Source of the DNA: an uncultured Prevotella sp.
Lineage (GTDB): Bacteria > Bacteroidota > Bacteroidia > Bacteroidales > Bacteroidaceae
Direction: 5' to 3'
Length of the DNA: 64,000 bases
Assembly (NCBI GenBank): GCA_900315835.1
Contig: ONAR01000014.1
Span: forward strand, 27,535 to 91,534
The notes under the pieces: generated by a model
Databases searched by the model: none
What the model saw: the letters and a program-made list of their open reading frames with translations, nothing else
Told to the model about the DNA's origin: nothing
Program-made: the position numbers and the translations under genes
Shown here: piece after piece, positions 18,472 through 26,409 of the stretch
How positions within the stretch are numbered: position 1 is the first letter of the stretch
Layout: every line of letters begins with the position of its first letter

Positions 18472-19068
18472 TTAGTGCTTCATAAACCACTCGTGGATGG
18501 CGGTGTCGTAGTGGCTGCTCACGGCGAAAGCACGCTCGGCAAGCATACGGCGGTCCTCCAGGTCGGTCTGTGCACCCTTCTGGTTGAGGATGGAGAGCAG
18601 CACGGGGTACTCGGCCTTACTCGGCACGATGACCACATCGTTGAAGTTCTTGGCTCCGGCGCGGATGAGTGAGATGCCGCCGATGTCAATCTTCTCGATA
18701 ATCTCCTGCTCTGAGGCACCGCTGGCCACGGTCTGCTCAAACGGATAGAGGTCGACGATCACCAGGTCGATGGCGGGAATGTCGTATTCCTTCATCTGCT
18801 CCTGGTCACCGGCATTGTCGCGGCGGGCAAGGATGCCGCCGAATATCTTGGGATGAAGGGTCTTGACGCGGCCGCCGAGAATTGACGGGTATGTGGTCAC
18901 ATCCTCTACTTTCTGGCAGTCGTAGCCCAGTCCTTCAATAAACTTCTGCGTTCCACCTGTACTAAGGAATTTAACGCCTTCCTCATCAAGTTTCTTGAGA
19001 AGGTCATCGAGACCATCCTTGTGGAAAACGGATATTAAAGCCCTCTTGATTTGCTTTGTTTCAGCCAT
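18472..19068 (-). CDS. purH: Stand-alone IMP cyclohydrolase (N-terminal domain of PurH)
   Basis: 198 residues covering only the IMP cyclohydrolase (MGS-like) domain that closes FAICAR to IMP in purine synthesis. Landmarks: STGGT, ILGGRVKTLHPKIFGGILARR, DLYPFEQTV, IDIGGISLIRAGAKNF, ending HYDTAIHEWF as the domain normally does before the AICAR transformylase domain. The usual bifunctional PurH is about 510-530 residues. Only 54 bases separate the stop from mreB, so the second domain is not here in any frame. Start MAETKQ is preferred to an upstream Met that falls in the promoter region. Confidence 0.9.
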   Translation of the reverse strand: MAETKQIKRALISVFHKDGLDDLLKKLDEEGVKFLSTGGTQKFIEGLGYDCQKVEDVTTYPSILGGRVKTLHPKIFGGILARRDNAGDQEQMKEYDIPAIDLVIVDLYPFEQTVASGASEQEIIEKIDIGGISLIRAGAKNFNDVVIVPSKAEYPVLLSILNQKGAQTDLEDRRMLAERAFAVSSHYDTAIHEWFMKH

Positions 19069-19098
19069 AATATTAATATTGAACTTGATACTCTGCTG

Positions 19099-19106
19099 CA
19101 AAGTTA
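19099..19106 (-). promoter_or_regulatory. -7 box upstream of the IMP cyclohydrolase and mre genes
   Basis: Minus-strand TAACTTTG matches TAnnTTTG, about 30 bases before the chosen ATG. No TTTG at the expected spacing upstream. Confidence 0.45.
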
Positions 19107-19201
19107 CTAATTTTTATGGAAGTGGCACGCCGTAAGCGCTTTTTTTCGATGCGGCAAACGTTAAATTGTTTCAGATAAGGCGCATTTTAATGTAAATCAA
19201 G

Positions 19202-19209
19202 TAATTTTG
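19202..19209 (+). promoter_or_regulatory. -7 box upstream of the secreted-protein/M6 pair
   Basis: TAATTTTG matches TAnnTTTG, 27 bases before the start of the next gene. No good -33 box seen. Confidence 0.45.
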
Positions 19210-19236
19210 CAGGAAGACGAATAATAAGGAGAAACA

Positions 19237-19794
19237 ATGATGAAGAAAAGTCTGTTGATTGCCCTTTTGGCAATGCTTGTTTCGACGACGATGGTGCACG
19301 CCCAGCGTCGCATTATTGTGTTTGATCCTGAAATCAACGAACCTGCCCGCGCGGTCACTGTTTGGGCCGACCACCACAAGGCCGACACCACCAACATTCT
19401 CGGGCAAGTGACCATTCCCGCCCAGTTTGATACGCTCTACGTCAGCAAGTCGGGCTACGTGGCCCTGCGCATTCCCCGCGTCTACGTCGAGGACTCCATC
19501 CCACTGATACGCGACTACAACCACATTGGCGAGGTGGTGGTCTACGCCGAGCGGTCGACCAATCTCGACAATGCCGTCAGGCGATGGACCAAGGAGGAGC
19601 AGACCGAGGTGGAGCTGCGCAACCCCATCACCGGCATCGGCTTCAACATGAGCGACGTGTTCAGCCGCAAACAGCGGCGCGACCGCAAGCACGCCCGTCA
19701 GCTGGAAAAGATCTTCAAGCAGATGGACAACGACGACAGCCCCATCATCCAGAGCTATCGTAGGGCGCTGAGAAAGAAGAAAACAAATAGATGA
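19237..19794 (+). CDS. Secreted protein with transthyretin-like domain (paralogue of 9984-10631)
   Basis: No named gene recognised. 185 residues with a signal peptide (MKKSLLIALLAMLVSTTMVHAQ). The domain order mirrors the gene at 9984: IVFDPEINEPARAVTV, TTNILGQVTIPAQFDTLYVSKSGY, then IGEVVVYAER, then a basic RRDRKHARQ and KIFKQMDNDD near the end. It lacks the Gln/Pro tail of its paralogue. An AGGAG stands 5-8 bases before two adjacent ATGs (19237 and 19240), either of which may be used. The M6 protease gene starts 18 bases downstream, suggesting one transcript. Confidence 0.75.
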   Translation: MMKKSLLIALLAMLVSTTMVHAQRRIIVFDPEINEPARAVTVWADHHKADTTNILGQVTIPAQFDTLYVSKSGYVALRIPRVYVEDSIPLIRDYNHIGEVVVYAERSTNLDNAVRRWTKEEQTEVELRNPITGIGFNMSDVFSRKQRRDRKHARQLEKIFKQMDNDDSPIIQSYRRALRKKKTNR

Positions 19795-19812
19795 AAACAA
19801 CAGTAATACCGT

Positions 19813-21474
19813 ATGAATAAAAGAATTACCCTACTCTCCGTTGGCCTGATTCTGTTGGGAGCAACGGCTTTTGCGCAGCAGACGAAGCTGCCTAAGGTAG
19901 TCAACCGCTATGGTCAGACCGTTGACATGCCGGTGTTCGGCTCGCCAGAGGCCAACGACATCGTGCCGCGTCGCTGCGTCACCACAAGGAACACGGACGG
20001 CCAGACGGGCTCCACAAGAGCCATCTCTACCAAATCCAGCTACGTGCCGCACACGGGCAAGGTGACCATCCCCGTCATCCTTGTCAACTTCAGCGACTGC
20101 AAGTTCACCGTCAACGAGCCACTGAAAGCCTTTGAGCAATTCTTCAACGGCACTGAGCAGGTCAACTTAGGCAACGGCAACAACACCAACCATGGCTCCG
20201 TGGCCCAATATTTCAGTGAAGTGAGCGACAGCGCCTTCACGCCGACATTCAAGGTTCTCGGACCCGTGACGCTCAGCCACAACGTGCAATACTACGGCGG
20301 CAAAAACCCAAATGACGCCGACGACGAGAAAGACACGCAGCTGGCCACCGATGCCATTGCGGCCCTGCAGGCATCGACAGACGCCATCACCAACACGGCC
20401 CTTTATTCCAGCGACGGCAGCACCATCGACTGCGTCTATCTGGTGTATGCCGGACTGGGACAAAACTACGGCGGTGCCGCCACCACCGTATGGGCCAAGA
20501 CCTACAGCTACAACCAGAAACTGAAAGACAAGAATGTCAGGTGGGTAAGCATCGCCTCGGAGCTGTCTCCCTTTAAGACAATATTCAAGAACGACACGGT
20601 ACAAAAGATTACCGGTATCGGCGTGACCGTCCACGAGTTCTCACACGCCCTGGGCCTGCCCGATTTCTATCCGACTGCTTCAAGCGCATATGTTGACAAC
20701 CAGGAGATGGAATACTGGGATCTGATGGACGGCGGCGAGTATCAAGGCAAGGGCTACAGCCCCGCGCCCTATACGGCCTTTGAGCGCAATGAGATGGAAT
20801 GGCCGGTAGACATCGAACAGCTCACTGAAAACCAGGAAGTCACCATGAGCGCCGCCACTGCCGAAGGAGGCGTGGCTTACCAGATAGTCAACCCCAACAA
20901 CGAGAATGAGTATTTCTTGCTCGAGCTCATCCACAAGTCGGGCTGGAACGCGAAAGCTTACGGTGCAGGACTGCTGGCTTATCACGTCAACCGCCCAAGC
21001 ACCACCATGACGATGCTCACACGCTACAACGATGTACCCGGCTTCCCCGGCATGGCCGTCATTCCGGCCGACAGCGCCTGTCTGTCTTCCTACATCGAAG
21101 CCAACGGCGACAATTATTTTTCATCGCTCAAAGGTGACCTCTTCCCCGGCACCAGTATTACGACGGAGCTGAGCGACAAAGCCCTGCGCCCCAATTTCTG
21201 CTGGTACAACACCGACTTCAATTGGTACAACGCTTCCAAAAATACGAAGCTGACGACCAACCGCGCCCTGACCAATATCGCTTATGACGATGCGACGGGT
21301 GTGCTGACGTTCAACTACATCAACGACGTGGCTGCTACGGGCATCCGCCAGCTCCGCCTTGACAGTGAGACCAGCAAGGCCATCTACACCCTCGACGGCC
21401 GCTATGCCGGCACCTCACTGCAGTCGCTGCCCCACGGCATCTATATCGTGGGCGGAAGGAAAGTCGTGAAATAA
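19813..21474 (+). CDS. M6-family secreted zinc metalloprotease
   Basis: 553 residues: signal peptide (MNKRITLLSVGLILLGATAFAQ), a propeptide-like region, the VTIPVILVNFSDCKF entry to the M6 (immune inhibitor A) catalytic domain, and the zinc motif HEFSHALGLPD at 274-284 (His274, Glu275, His278, Asp284), followed by YWDLMDGGEY with the conserved Met turn. The last 40 residues (AIYTLDGRYAG...LPHGIYIVGGRKVVK) look like a short type IX secretion sorting domain, so export to the surface or medium is likely. Likely co-transcribed with the preceding secreted protein. Substrate unknown. Confidence 0.88.
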   Translation: MNKRITLLSVGLILLGATAFAQQTKLPKVVNRYGQTVDMPVFGSPEANDIVPRRCVTTRNTDGQTGSTRAISTKSSYVPHTGKVTIPVILVNFSDCKFTVNEPLKAFEQFFNGTEQVNLGNGNNTNHGSVAQYFSEVSDSAFTPTFKVLGPVTLSHNVQYYGGKNPNDADDEKDTQLATDAIAALQASTDAITNTALYSSDGSTIDCVYLVYAGLGQNYGGAATTVWAKTYSYNQKLKDKNVRWVSIASELSPFKTIFKNDTVQKITGIGVTVHEFSHALGLPDFYPTASSAYVDNQEMEYWDLMDGGEYQGKGYSPAPYTAFERNEMEWPVDIEQLTENQEVTMSAATAEGGVAYQIVNPNNENEYFLLELIHKSGWNAKAYGAGLLAYHVNRPSTTMTMLTRYNDVPGFPGMAVIPADSACLSSYIEANGDNYFSSLKGDLFPGTSITTELSDKALRPNFCWYNTDFNWYNASKNTKLTTNRALTNIAYDDATGVLTFNYINDVAATGIRQLRLDSETSKAIYTLDGRYAGTSLQSLPHGIYIVGGRKVVK

Positions 21475-21499
21475 GCCACAGGCGAACAGCCTCACCGGC

Positions 21500-21543
21500 C
21501 TCACCCCCTGCCCCTCCCAGCCTCACCCCCTGCCCCTCCCCAA
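21500..21543. repeat. Two 22-bp C-rich direct repeats
   Basis: CCTCACCCCCTGCCCCTCCC occurs twice at a 22-bp spacing; the second copy runs into a CCCTCCCCAAAGGGGAGGG hairpin. A phrase of this kind is common between genes in Bacteroidetes. Confidence 0.8.
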
Positions 21544-21594
21544 AGGGGAGGGGAGTAGAATGCTTATACAACGGATTGGGGGTGGCGAGGTGAT

Positions 21595-21701
21595 AGTGTA
21601 GTGGCCGGTCTTGTGCCGGCCACCGTCCGCAGTTCATACAAACGAGTCAGAACAATGTAATACCGGCAGATGGTGGCCGGCACAAGACCGGCCACTACAC
21701 T
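21595..21701. repeat. Inverted repeat P1, perfect 30-bp arms
   Basis: Arm 21595-21624 (core GTAGTGGCCGGTCTTGTGCC) is the exact reverse complement of 21672-21701, with a 47-base loop. Same family as 29184-29340 and 53059-53200. It sits between convergent genes and could end transcripts from both sides. Confidence 0.9.
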
Positions 21702-21842
21702 GAAACCGATGAGCCTCAGATGGCTCTGCGTAAGAAATAAAATTCGGGGGTAGTGTAGTCATAGACTTATCGGCGTAGACCATAACCACGGATTTGCTCG
21801 TTGTCATGAATGGCGACGCTCCCACAATGCCACGCAAAAACA

Positions 21843-21877
21843 AAAGAGCCACTCCCCGAGAAGAGGAATGGCTCTTT
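21843..21877 (-). terminator. rplS terminator
   Basis: On the minus strand AAAGAGCCATTCC pairs with GGAGTGGCTCTTT (one mismatch) and is followed by TTGTTTTT. It begins 28 bases after the rplS stop. Confidence 0.85.
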
Positions 21878-21904
21878 ATTTCGTTGTAATCAACAGAAGA
21901 TGGA

Positions 21905-22264
21905 TTACTCGCCAGAGACGACGCGCTTCTCCTGGATGCGTGCAGCCTTACCGGTGAGCTTACGCAGATAGTAAAGCTTAGCGCGACGCACCTTACCGCG
22001 CTTGTTGACCTCGATGTGGTCAATGGCAGGCGACTCTGCGGGGAAGATACGCTCTACACCCACGGTGCCCGACATCTTGCGGACAGTGAAACGCTTCTTC
22101 AGACCGTGACCGCTGATCTTGATGACAACGCCACGATAGAGCTGGATACGCTCTTTTGAACCCTCGACGATTTTGTAAGCGACAGTGATGGTGTCACCTG
22201 CACGGAAGGCAGGGATGGTCTTGCCGGTTGCAAATGCTTCCTCAGCAACTTTAATTAAATCCAT
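21905..22264 (-). CDS. rplS: 50S ribosomal protein L19
   Basis: 119-residue large-subunit protein at the 30S-50S interface. Family landmarks: [63 protein letters not shown] and [18 protein letters not shown]. Monocistronic by its own terminator downstream and 150 bases of leader upstream. No trmD or rimM beside it, unlike proteobacteria. Confidence 0.98.
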   Translation of the reverse strand: MDLIKVAEEAFATGKTIPAFRAGDTITVAYKIVEGSKERIQLYRGVVIKISGHGLKKRFTVRKMSGTVGVERIFPAESPAIDHIEVNKRGKVRRAKLYYLRKLTGKAARIQEKRVVSGE

Positions 22265-22417
22265 TGTTTGTAATGATTAATGTTGTTTGTCGTTCCCACC
22301 CAACATAGCCTGAGGACTCTTCCCTCAACCAGCGGTTAGGCCGAAAAGCGGTGCAAAGGTACTGAGTTTTAATGAAATGGGCATCACCTTGGACTGCTTT
22401 TCTTCGCTTTTTAACAT

Positions 22418-23254
22418 TTATCGGCTAAACCGGGCCTCGATACGACCGATGTAGATGGCGTTTTTGCCGTTTTGGTCGACCGGAACGGGTTTACCGTCGA
22501 GGTTGTTGGCATAGTGCAACTTGGTGAAATAGCTGTGGCTGTGACCGCCCAACACGAGGTCGATGCCACGGGTCTGACTGATCAGGTCCTCGTCGCAGAC
22601 GCCCTCTTCCTCCCAACCGAGGTGGGAGACGAGAATGACGAACTGGCAGCCTTTGCGGTGAAGTTCATCAACCACACGCTGGGCTGTCGACACAGGGTCG
22701 AGGTACTCGGTGGAGCGGTAGTTCTTGCGGTCGACGAGGCCGTCGAGCTGGGGGCTGAGACCAAAGACGCCAATCTTGATGCCCTTCCGTTTGATAATGA
22801 CGTAGGGTTTGACGATGCGGTCGAGGCCAAACTCGTTGAACTTGTAATTGGCGCAAACGATAGGATAGTTGAGCCGACGGAAGACCCGCGCCATGTTCTC
22901 GAGGCCGAAGTCGAACTCATGGTTGCCGATGGTGCCGGCGTCGTAGTGCATCAGGTTCATCAGGCCGCTCTCCACGTCGCCCTTGAACAAGGTATAATAA
23001 GGTGATCCCTGACTGAAGTCGCCACTGTCGAAGAGCAGCAGGTCGGGGTCTTTCCGGCGCTCCTCCTTGAGCATGGCGATGCGGCGCAGGAAGCCGCCGC
23101 GCCCCGCCTGCAGGGTGTCGGCAAGGTGAGTGCTCTGGGGCATGATGCAACTGTGGGTGTCGTTGGTATGGAGAATGGTCAGCACTTTCTCGCTTTGCGC
23201 CACGACAGCGGCGCTCAACAGAAGACCAACCAACAGGATAGGAATTCTTTTCAT
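22418..23254 (-). CDS. 5'-nucleotidase, metallophosphatase half
   Basis: 278 residues with signal peptide (MKRIPILLVGLLLSAAVVAQ) and the metal-binding motifs of the UshA-type calcineurin-like domain: ILHTNDTHS (Asp, His), FDSGDFSQGS, TIGNHEFDFG (catalytic Asn-His), VILVSHLG and LVLGGHSHSYF. It stops after the catalytic domain; the substrate-binding C-terminal domain is the separate upstream gene at 23270-24061. Together the two would make one periplasmic nucleotidase or sugar-nucleotide hydrolase. 15 bases separate them. Confidence 0.9.
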   Translation of the reverse strand: MKRIPILLVGLLLSAAVVAQSEKVLTILHTNDTHSCIMPQSTHLADTLQAGRGGFLRRIAMLKEERRKDPDLLLFDSGDFSQGSPYYTLFKGDVESGLMNLMHYDAGTIGNHEFDFGLENMARVFRRLNYPIVCANYKFNEFGLDRIVKPYVIIKRKGIKIGVFGLSPQLDGLVDRKNYRSTEYLDPVSTAQRVVDELHRKGCQFVILVSHLGWEEEGVCDEDLISQTRGIDLVLGGHSHSYFTKLHYANNLDGKPVPVDQNGKNAIYIGRIEARFSR

Positions 23255-23269
23255 GACTGTAAGCTCGGT

Positions 23270-24061
23270 TTATTGAATGGTGAAACGGCCCTCGACCTTG
23301 GCGTCGACGGTCTTGCCCTGCTGGGCGAAGTGGCGGAAATAGCCGACGATAACGTTGCGCACGTCGTATTTCTCGTCTTGTGGCGACACGATATCGGTCT
23401 TATCCTTGAATGCGGTAAGGCCGTCGTTGCCCTGCGCCAGATAGTCGAGCGTCACCACGCGGTAGCGCTTGGCGGGGTCAATGGACTGGCCGTTGAGCGT
23501 AGCCTTGATCAGTTTGCCGTCGCTGCCGGCCACGATGTTGACGCCATGACTGACGCCCTCGCCGCCACGGGCCGCCATCTCGGCAAAGAGCTGCAGCACC
23601 TTGTCGCCGGTGAGCGTGAGGAAACAGATGTGGTTTTCGAAGGGTGCCACGTTGAGCACGTCGCCATAGGTGATGTCGCCCTCGGGCAACGATGCACGGA
23701 TGCCGCCCATGTTGTAGACAGCGAAGTCGGGATGTTCGTTGAATTCATCGCCCCCCCAGAGCAGGATGTCTGACAGCAGATTGCTCAGCGTGCTCTCGGG
23801 CTTTCGGGCCGCCATGTCGCGCGCCGACTTACCGACGACGGGTTTCATGAGCGAGTCGACCGTATGCGCATAAGGCGCGATGAAGGCCGCAGCCTGGGCA
23901 TCGGGATGGGCGTCGTAGCGCGCATCAATCAGCATGCGCGTGCCACTGATGCCCGTCAGATGATAGGAGGAGTGGCACGAGGCGAAAACAAACAGGCACG
24001 ATGCAGCCGCCAAAGTGACGGGCTTGAGGCATCGTGACAAGTGATGGGGATTGGAAATCAT
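23270..24061 (-). CDS. 5'-nucleotidase C-terminal domain lipoprotein
   Basis: 263 residues; a lipobox (LFVFASC, Cys about 29) makes it a membrane-anchored lipoprotein. The body is the 5_nucleotid_C domain: SNLLSDILLW, DFAVYNMGGIRASLPEGDITYGDVLNVAPFEN, and YRVVTLDYLAQGNDGLTAF, which in fused enzymes stacks and binds the nucleobase. Alone it has no catalytic metal site. Transcribed just ahead of the metallophosphatase half, so the two probably pair in the periplasm. Confidence 0.9.
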   Translation of the reverse strand: MISNPHHLSRCLKPVTLAAASCLFVFASCHSSYHLTGISGTRMLIDARYDAHPDAQAAAFIAPYAHTVDSLMKPVVGKSARDMAARKPESTLSNLLSDILLWGGDEFNEHPDFAVYNMGGIRASLPEGDITYGDVLNVAPFENHICFLTLTGDKVLQLFAEMAARGGEGVSHGVNIVAGSDGKLIKATLNGQSIDPAKRYRVVTLDYLAQGNDGLTAFKDKTDIVSPQDEKYDVRNVIVGYFRHFAQQGKTVDAKVEGRFTIQ

Positions 24062-24091
24062 AGTCGATAACGGATTATTTTGCTGCCGTGC

Positions 24092-24835
24092 TTACTCAAA
24101 AAAGAAGGTAAGCACGATCATCTTCGATCGGGATTTGTTGACCGACAAGGCGTAAGGCCGCATCGATACATCACGCATGCGGTCGGCATGCTTGGTGTCG
24201 AGGCTGTTGGTGAGGCCATACATGAACTTCAACTCTGGCCGCAACTTGAAGAAAGGCAGGTAGAAATCGCAGCCGAGGCCAGCCTCGAAGTAGCAGTCGT
24301 AGCGTTTGAGCTTGATGTAATCGTTGTCCTTGCCGGTGAGATTGACGATGGGGCTGAGACCCATCATCATGTAGGGGCGGTGGTTGCCGTTGCGCTTCGA
24401 CGCAAAGATAAGGTCAAACGATGAGCCGAAATACACGGTCTTCATCGACTGCTGGCGCGTGTTCGTAGCTTCTTCCGACTGCTCATTCCTATTGTGGAAA
24501 CGGATGTGGCGGGTGCCGAAGTAGAGCGTCGGCGCCATGCGGAACTGGAAATGCTCGCTGAGCCGCAACTCACCCAGCACACCCACGTTGAAGCCATTGT
24601 CCCACCGGTCCTGGTCGGCGGTGATGTCGGTGGTCTGCTGCGTACCGTCTTCGAGGGTGACGACCTGCGGTCCGGCATTGACAAACTCCAAATCCTGCAG
24701 GTGGGTACCCACAAGAATACCGAAATGGAACGGTCGCAGGTCGGTGTAGGGGCGGTTCTGCACCACATCATCCTGCGCCACAGCCCCATGCCACAACGCA
24801 AACAGCATTACCAGAACTAACGCTAATCTTCTCAT
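24092..24835 (-). CDS. porT: PorT, type IX secretion outer-membrane barrel
   Basis: 247 residues with signal peptide (MRRLALVLVMLFALWHGAVAQ) then the family segment RPYTDLRPFHFGILVGTHLQ, several amphipathic strands, and a C-terminus ending in aromatic residues (KMIVLTFFFE). PorT of Porphyromonas gingivalis (about 244 residues) is needed for type IX secretion; the length and N-terminal signature fit it rather than a generic barrel. Ends up 30 bases before the nucleotidase lipoprotein, possibly co-transcribed. M6 protease and other proteins in the window carry sorting-domain-like ends. Confidence 0.85.
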   Translation of the reverse strand: MRRLALVLVMLFALWHGAVAQDDVVQNRPYTDLRPFHFGILVGTHLQDLEFVNAGPQVVTLEDGTQQTTDITADQDRWDNGFNVGVLGELRLSEHFQFRMAPTLYFGTRHIRFHNRNEQSEEATNTRQQSMKTVYFGSSFDLIFASKRNGNHRPYMMMGLSPIVNLTGKDNDYIKLKRYDCYFEAGLGCDFYLPFFKLRPELKFMYGLTNSLDTKHADRMRDVSMRPYALSVNKSRSKMIVLTFFFE

Positions 24836-24949
24836 ATTTCAATAAACGGCCACCCGCCCGCTTTTATTGTTTGCTGCGGCAAAAGGAAGGCAAAAAAGTT
24901 AATTATGAAAAAAACGCGGCAAAAGCGAAGTATCTTCCGCAGAATTTAT

Positions 24950-24957
24950 TAACTTTG
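24950..24957 (+). promoter_or_regulatory. -7 box upstream of ferredoxin
   Basis: TAACTTTG, 42 bases before the ferredoxin ATG. No clear TTTG at the proper distance. Confidence 0.5.
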
Positions 24958-24999
24958 CAACGTACAAAACATTATTTACATCTTATATACATTAGCATT

Positions 25000-25170
25000 A
25001 TGGCATACGTAATTGGAAACGACTGTGTTGCATGTGGTACATGCATCGATGAGTGCCCCGTAGGCGCAATCTCTGAAGGCGAAATCTACCACATCAATCC
25101 CGATGAGTGCACAGAGTGCGGCACATGCGCCTCTGTTTGCCCCAATGAGGCTATCAGCCTCGCTGAGTAA
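25000..25170 (+). CDS. 2[4Fe-4S] ferredoxin
   Basis: Small electron carrier of 56 residues. Two CxxCxxCxxxCP clusters are complete: Cys 9, 12, 15, 19 and Cys 37, 40, 43, 47. The start MAYVIGNDC fits the bacterial ferredoxin family exactly; upstream in-frame codons overlap the promoter and are not used. Followed at once by a strong terminator, so it is a single-gene transcript. Typical partners in anaerobes are pyruvate-ferredoxin oxidoreductase and Rnf. Confidence 0.97.
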   Translation: MAYVIGNDCVACGTCIDECPVGAISEGEIYHINPDECTECGTCASVCPNEAISLAE

Positions 25171-25204
25171 TCGGCGATGCATCCTTTCGGGAAGCATAAA
25201 CCTT

Positions 25205-25246
25205 AAAAGTCTTGCCTTGGTTATCCCTGTTGGCAAGACTTTTTTC
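25205..25246 (+). terminator. Ferredoxin terminator
   Basis: AAAAGTCTTGCC (25205-25216) pairs perfectly with GGCAAGACTTTT (25232-25243), continuing into a T-run. Classic intrinsic terminator. Confidence 0.92.
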
Positions 25247-25290
25247 GTTTGAGAAAACTGACATATAATTATAACAAAAGAAAGATAAAG

Positions 25291-25764
25291 ATGAAGTATT
25301 TTAAGACCCTGCTCACAGCCCTCGTCATGCTGTCACCGCTGGCCACAGAAGCGGCCAACTACCTGACGGTCACCGACACCGACGGCAGTAAGACCAGCTT
25401 TGTGCTGACGCAGAAACCTGTCGTCAGCTTCACCACATCCAGCCTGCGCCTCGTGGCCGGCAACGATACCATCGACTATCCGCTGAGCCAGTACCGCAGC
25501 TTCGCGCTCACCGACGACAATGAGACGACCGCCGTCAATACCATCAAAGCGGCCACGAGCGGCCACGTGTTCACCCTTGGCGAGACGCTTCAGGCCAAAG
25601 GATTGGAACCTTACAGCACCGTAGCCATCTACACCATCAGCGGACAGCAGGTGCGTCAGGCTAAGGCCGGCGCCGACGGTGCGGTGTCGATTCCACTGAA
25701 CGGCCTGAAGGGCGTGATGGTGGTGAAGACCAGCACCAAGAGCTTTAAGTTCATCAAGAGATAA
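25291..25764 (+). CDS. Secreted protein with C-terminal sorting-like domain, first gene of heme locus
   Basis: No named gene recognised. 157 residues: signal peptide (MKYFKTLLTALVMLSPLATEA), then YLTVTDTDGSKTSFVLTQ, a 'TDGS' opening shared with the next gene, and a C-terminal part (TVAIYTISGQQVRQAKAG...VMVVKTSTKSFKFIKR) that resembles a type IX secretion sorting domain. It precedes the calycin-like, HmuY-like and HmuR-like genes on the same strand, so a role in heme or iron acquisition is inferred from context only. Start chosen at the Met of the signal peptide. Confidence 0.65.
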   Translation: MKYFKTLLTALVMLSPLATEAANYLTVTDTDGSKTSFVLTQKPVVSFTTSSLRLVAGNDTIDYPLSQYRSFALTDDNETTAVNTIKAATSGHVFTLGETLQAKGLEPYSTVAIYTISGQQVRQAKAGADGAVSIPLNGLKGVMVVKTSTKSFKFIKR

Positions 25765-25812
25765 CCCATTACACATTATATTATTAAGCATCATATATCA
25801 TTAAACATCCAC

Positions 25813-26394
25813 ATGAAAAAGATATTTATCCTCGCCATCATCGCTCTCACCTATGTCGCTGCCATGCAGGCGCAGACCGTCACCATCAACAAGACCGACG
25901 GCTCGACCATCGTGCTGCAGGCATCCGAAATCAATAACATCGTCTTCGAACCCGCCGAACTGACCGAAGCGCAGAAGATTGCAGGTACCTACACGGGTAA
26001 GGACAGCATCAACGTGGGGGGAATGTTCCCCTATTATGCCGAAGCTGAGGGCGAATATAAGATTACAGCCAATACCGACGGAACCATCAACGTCACGCTG
26101 CCGGAGGAGAAATTTAGCCAAACGGCCATCGGCGACCTCGTGGTGGGCTCTTTCACCGTCAGCAACATCGCGTGGGACGAGAGCGCGCAGGCCTTCGTGC
26201 GCAACTACAGCAAGGACGGCATCAAGTTCCATTTCAAGTCGAGTACAATGGATAATGACTATGCCCTTGACAAGGACAACTGCAAAATGACCGTCAAGAG
26301 CAATGCCGACGGTACCGTCACCGTTCTCAACACTTACCAGATGGGCAGAATGCCATTCCCCATCTACAGCACTGTGGTGGTAACCAAGAAATAA
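25813..26394 (+). CDS. Calycin-like secreted protein in heme locus
   Basis: 193 residues; signal peptide (MKKIFILAIIALTYVAAMQAQ), a 'TINKTDGSTIVLQ' opening like that of the previous gene, then a beta-rich domain from about 55 (IAGTYTGKDSINVGGMFPYYA, EYKITANTDGTINVTLP, VGSFTVSNIAW, YSTVVVTKK) of the kind called calycin-like or lipocalin-like in Bacteroidales. Such barrels bind small hydrophobic ligands. Sixteen bases before the HmuY-like gene, so it may assist heme binding. Confident as a secreted beta-barrel, less so on function. Confidence 0.7.
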   Translation: MKKIFILAIIALTYVAAMQAQTVTINKTDGSTIVLQASEINNIVFEPAELTEAQKIAGTYTGKDSINVGGMFPYYAEAEGEYKITANTDGTINVTLPEEKFSQTAIGDLVVGSFTVSNIAWDESAQAFVRNYSKDGIKFHFKSSTMDNDYALDKDNCKMTVKSNADGTVTVLNTYQMGRMPFPIYSTVVVTKK

Positions 26395-26409
26395 AGGAAC
26401 TTCTGCTGA

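Larger units (their letters stand above)
21475..21904. other. Gene-free stretch between convergent M6 protease and rplS
   Basis: Holds a GC-rich direct repeat (21500-21543), a CCCTCCCC/GGGGAGGG hairpin (21534-21554), a perfect inverted repeat (21595-21701) and the rplS terminator. No gene seen. Confidence 0.8.

Noticed and set aside
18418-18472. Frameshift that broke a full-length purH
   Set aside because: Only 54 bases remain before mreB, so the second PurH domain (about 300 residues) cannot be hidden there in another frame.
22265-22417. Ribosomal-protein leader or riboswitch before rplS
   Set aside because: I could not draw a convincing conserved structure; only a plain leader is seen.
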